NCBI RefSeq assembly: GCF_045277565.1
Contig: NZ_CP123584.1
Span: 1,798,001-1,862,000 of the forward strand
Direction of reading: 5' to 3'
DNA length: 64,000 bases
Source: Aliisedimentitalea scapharcae
Lineage (GTDB): Bacteria > Pseudomonadota > Alphaproteobacteria > Rhodobacterales > Rhodobacteraceae
Under the pieces are notes generated by a model, which was given only the letters and a program-made list of their open reading frames with translations, was not told the DNA's origin and made no database searches. The position numbers and the translations under genes were made by a program. Below, piece by piece: positions 62,006-64,000 of the stretch. Position 1 is the first letter of the stretch; each line of letters starts with the position of its first letter.

Positions 62006-63310
62006 ATGGCTGATCTGACAACAGACTTTCTGGGGATCAAATCCCCGAACCCGTTCTGGCTGGCCTCGGCGCCGCCAACGGACAAGGAATATAACGTCCG
62101 CCGCGCATTTGAGGCCGGATGGGGCGGTGTGGTGTGGAAAACGCTGGGGTCCGAAGGACCGCCCGTCGTCAATGTGAACGGCCCGCGTTATGGCGCGATC
62201 TGGGGGGCGGACCGTCGCCTGCTGGGGCTCAACAATATCGAACTGATCACCGACCGCCCACTGGAAACCAACCTCGAAGAAATCACCCGGGTCAAAAAAG
62301 ACTATCCGGATCGCGCGATCATCGTGTCGCTGATGGTCCCGTGCGAGGAGGAGGCCTGGAAGGCGATCCTGCCCAAGGTCGCGGCCACTGGCGCTGATGG
62401 GATCGAGCTGAACTTTGGTTGCCCGCACGGCATGGCCGAACGTGGCATGGGATCTGCCGTTGGGCAGGTGCCGGAATATGTCGAAATGGTCACCCGCTGG
62501 TGCAAGGAAAACTATGACAAACCGGTGATCGTCAAGCTGACCCCGAACATCACCGATGTGCGCCTGCCGGCCCGCGCGGCCATGGCGGGGGGCGCGGATG
62601 CGGTCAGCCTGATCAACACGATCAACTCGATTGTCTCGGTCGATCTGGACGCCATGGCACCGAACCCGACCATTGGCGACAAGGGCACCCATGGTGGCTA
62701 TTGTGGTCCCGCAGTCAAACCCATCGCGCTGAACATGGTCGCCGAAATTGCCCGGGATGCACAAACCAAAAACCTGCCGATTTCGGCCATTGGCGGTATC
62801 ACCACATGGCGCGATGCGGCGGAATTCATGGCGATGGGCGCGGGCAATGTGCAGGTTTGTACCGCCGCGATGACCTATGGTTTCCGCATCGTCGAAGAGA
62901 TGATCAGCGGGCTGAGCCAGTGGATGGATGAGAAGGGGTATGAATCGACTGCCGATTTCCTGGGTATGGCCGTGCCGAATGTCACCGACTGGCAGTATCT
63001 GAACCTGAACCACATCTCCAAGGCCAAGATTGACGAAGATTCCTGTATCAAATGCGGTCGGTGCTATGCTGCCTGCGAAGATACCTCGCATCAGGCAATC
63101 GCGATGAGCGAAGACCGGGTGTTCAGCGTCAAGGACGAAGAATGCGTGGCCTGCAATCTGTGCGTCAACGTCTGCCCGGTTGAGAACTGCATCACCATGG
63201 AAGTTATGGAGCCCGGATCGGTTGACCCGCGCACCGGCAAGGTGGTCGAGAAAGAATACGCCAACTGGACAACCCACCCCAACAATCCGGGGACCTGCGC
63301 CGCCGAGTAA
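62006..63310 (+). CDS. preA: Dihydropyrimidine dehydrogenase (NAD), PreA subunit
   Basis: A 434-residue subunit. An N-terminal dihydroorotate-dehydrogenase-like FMN barrel (about 1-310) contains NPFWLASAPPT, GIELNFGCPHGM, VKLTPNITD and AIGGITTWRDA. It is followed by two 4Fe-4S ferredoxin motifs in the tail (CIKCGRCYAACED and CVACNLCVNVCPV). It carries the active site of pyrimidine reduction. It follows preT by 62 bases. Confidence 0.95.
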   Translation: MADLTTDFLGIKSPNPFWLASAPPTDKEYNVRRAFEAGWGGVVWKTLGSEGPPVVNVNGPRYGAIWGADRRLLGLNNIELITDRPLETNLEEITRVKKDYPDRAIIVSLMVPCEEEAWKAILPKVAATGADGIELNFGCPHGMAERGMGSAVGQVPEYVEMVTRWCKENYDKPVIVKLTPNITDVRLPARAAMAGGADAVSLINTINSIVSVDLDAMAPNPTIGDKGTHGGYCGPAVKPIALNMVAEIARDAQTKNLPISAIGGITTWRDAAEFMAMGAGNVQVCTAAMTYGFRIVEEMISGLSQWMDEKGYESTADFLGMAVPNVTDWQYLNLNHISKAKIDEDSCIKCGRCYAACEDTSHQAIAMSEDRVFSVKDEECVACNLCVNVCPVENCITMEVMEPGSVDPRTGKVVEKEYANWTTHPNNPGTCAAE

Positions 63311-63337
63311 CGGCGAGCAAGTTCAAACAAGACGAAG

Positions 63338-63370
63338 CGGGCGGTTCAAACGAGCCGCCCGTAATCTTTT
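63338..63370. terminator. Terminator between preA and the TetR-type gene
   Basis: CGGGCGGTTC at 63338-63347 pairs with GAGCCGCCCG at 63352-63361 over AAAC, with one G-T pair, followed by TAATCTTTT. It serves the plus strand. Confidence 0.85.
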
Positions 63371-63402
63371 GTATCAATGTGTTAGTGATAGAAGTTCACA
63401 GA

Positions 63403-64000
63403 TCAGAGCGGGGTCAGCATGCGTCGGTAAAGGCCCTCAAGGAAATCGGCAGCGCCGTCAAACGGGTCTTCATCTGCCATTAACGCGCGTACCTGAACAT
63501 CGAAATCGGCGTAATGCTGGGTCAGCGACCACACCGAAAACAGCAGGTGTTTGGGATGGGTTCGGGCAATTTTCCCCTCGCGCATCCAGGTTTCCAACAC
63601 GGTGACTTTTTCATCGACCAATGTTCTGAGGTCGGTCGATAGCACCTCGATCATACGCGGTGCACCCTGAACGATTTCATTGGCATACAGCCGGCTTTCC
63701 CGTGGAAAATCCCGGCTCAGTTGCAGCTTGCGCTGAACATAGGCCAGGATCTCTTCCATCGGATCGCCCGCCGCATCCAATTCGCGCAGCGGATCCAGCC
63801 AGGTGTCCAGCAACTGGGACAAAAGTTCGGTGAAAATCGCCTCCTTGGAGGGGAAGTAGTAGAGCAGATTGGGCTTGGACAGCCCGGCTGCATTGGCAAT
63901 TTGATCCACGGTTGACCCGCGAAATCCGTTGGCAGAAAACACATCCAATGCAGCTTCGAGAATGGCGGCGCGATTCTTTTTCTGGATGCGGGTCGGGGCT
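63403..64000 (-). CDS. RutR-like TetR family regulator, 5' end outside the window
   Basis: At least 199 residues; the minus-strand frame stays open to the window edge, so the N-terminus is missing. Visible sequence begins PTRIQKKNRAAILEAALDVF, then GFRGSTVDQIANAAGLSKPN and LLYYFPSKEAIF, the TetR DNA-binding helix-turn-helix with the RutR-type recognition. It is convergent with preT-preA and probably represses pyrimidine catabolism genes in response to uracil or thymine (inference). Confidence 0.88.
   Translation of the reverse strand, partial: APTRIQKKNRAAILEAALDVFSANGFRGSTVDQIANAAGLSKPNLLYYFPSKEAIFTELLSQLLDTWLDPLRELDAAGDPMEEILAYVQRKLQLSRDFPRESRLYANEIVQGAPRMIEVLSTDLRTLVDEKVTVLETWMREGKIARTHPKHLLFSVWSLTQHYADFDVQVRALMADEDPFDGAADFLEGLYRRMLTPL

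Overview
The window looks like chromosomal DNA of a Rhodobacterales alphaproteobacterium of the roseobacter type. This is inferred from gene content, without a database search: a GcrA cell-cycle regulator, a PopZ-like gene next to pcm and tolC, DUF1467, DUF6280 and DUF6455 proteins, MeaB plus methylmalonyl-CoA epimerase, and high-GC codon use. Most of it is densely packed housekeeping sequence. No rRNA, tRNA, CRISPR array, prophage or intact insertion sequence was found.

Layout. 1-3.5 kb: truncated pabB, a pabC-like lyase, and aspS. 3.6-7.3 kb: a DUF1800/Tat-exported DUF1501 pair, then a response regulator coupled to a 40-residue membrane protein. 7.4-13.3 kb: small housekeeping genes (methylmalonyl-CoA epimerase, DUF1467, EI24, nitroreductase, DUF167, M48 lipoprotein, IMPACT), three tandem DUF6455 paralogues, a CDGSH protein and diacylglycerol kinase. 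13.3-14.3 kb: a small lower-GC island (DUF3892 plus a helix-turn-helix protein). 14.3-17.8 kb: rimO and an AsmA protein. 18-22.7 kb: a capsule/Kdo operon (kpsT, kpsE-like, kdsA, phosphomannomutase). 23-27.5 kb: a UDG-like protein, SseB, an NTF2-like protein, YghU, a YHS protein and gcrA. 27.6-32.1 kb: four transporter genes. 32.1-34.6 kb: argD-argF behind an apparent arginine leader peptide. 34.7-42.1 kb: VOC, Nudix, gnd, SDR, hrpB and meaB. 42.3-47.7 kb: rpmB, a copper-handling pair, a sirtuin, LMW-PTP, and LysR divergent from a HisD/HpsN-like dehydrogenase. 47.7-52.1 kb: a repeat-rich accessory stretch with DUF2971, then lepA. 52.1-58.3 kb: phnA, pcm, tolC, popZ-like, cobQ and DUF6280. 58.5-64 kb: efp, ridA, a cupin, and the reductive pyrimidine pathway genes preT-preA convergent with a RutR-like regulator cut by the window end.

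The strongest candidate for something undescribed is at 32.23-32.31 kb. A 14-codon open frame ends in four consecutive arginine codons. It is followed by a terminator-like hairpin and then argD-argF, the arrangement expected for arginine-responsive transcription attenuation. The second theme is a set of dispersed structured repeats. Two kinds (R1, R2) occur together at both small accessory islands, and one copy supplies the last codons of rimO. Another kind (R3) has three copies with a fixed 32-base spacing and paired-base changes in its hairpins.
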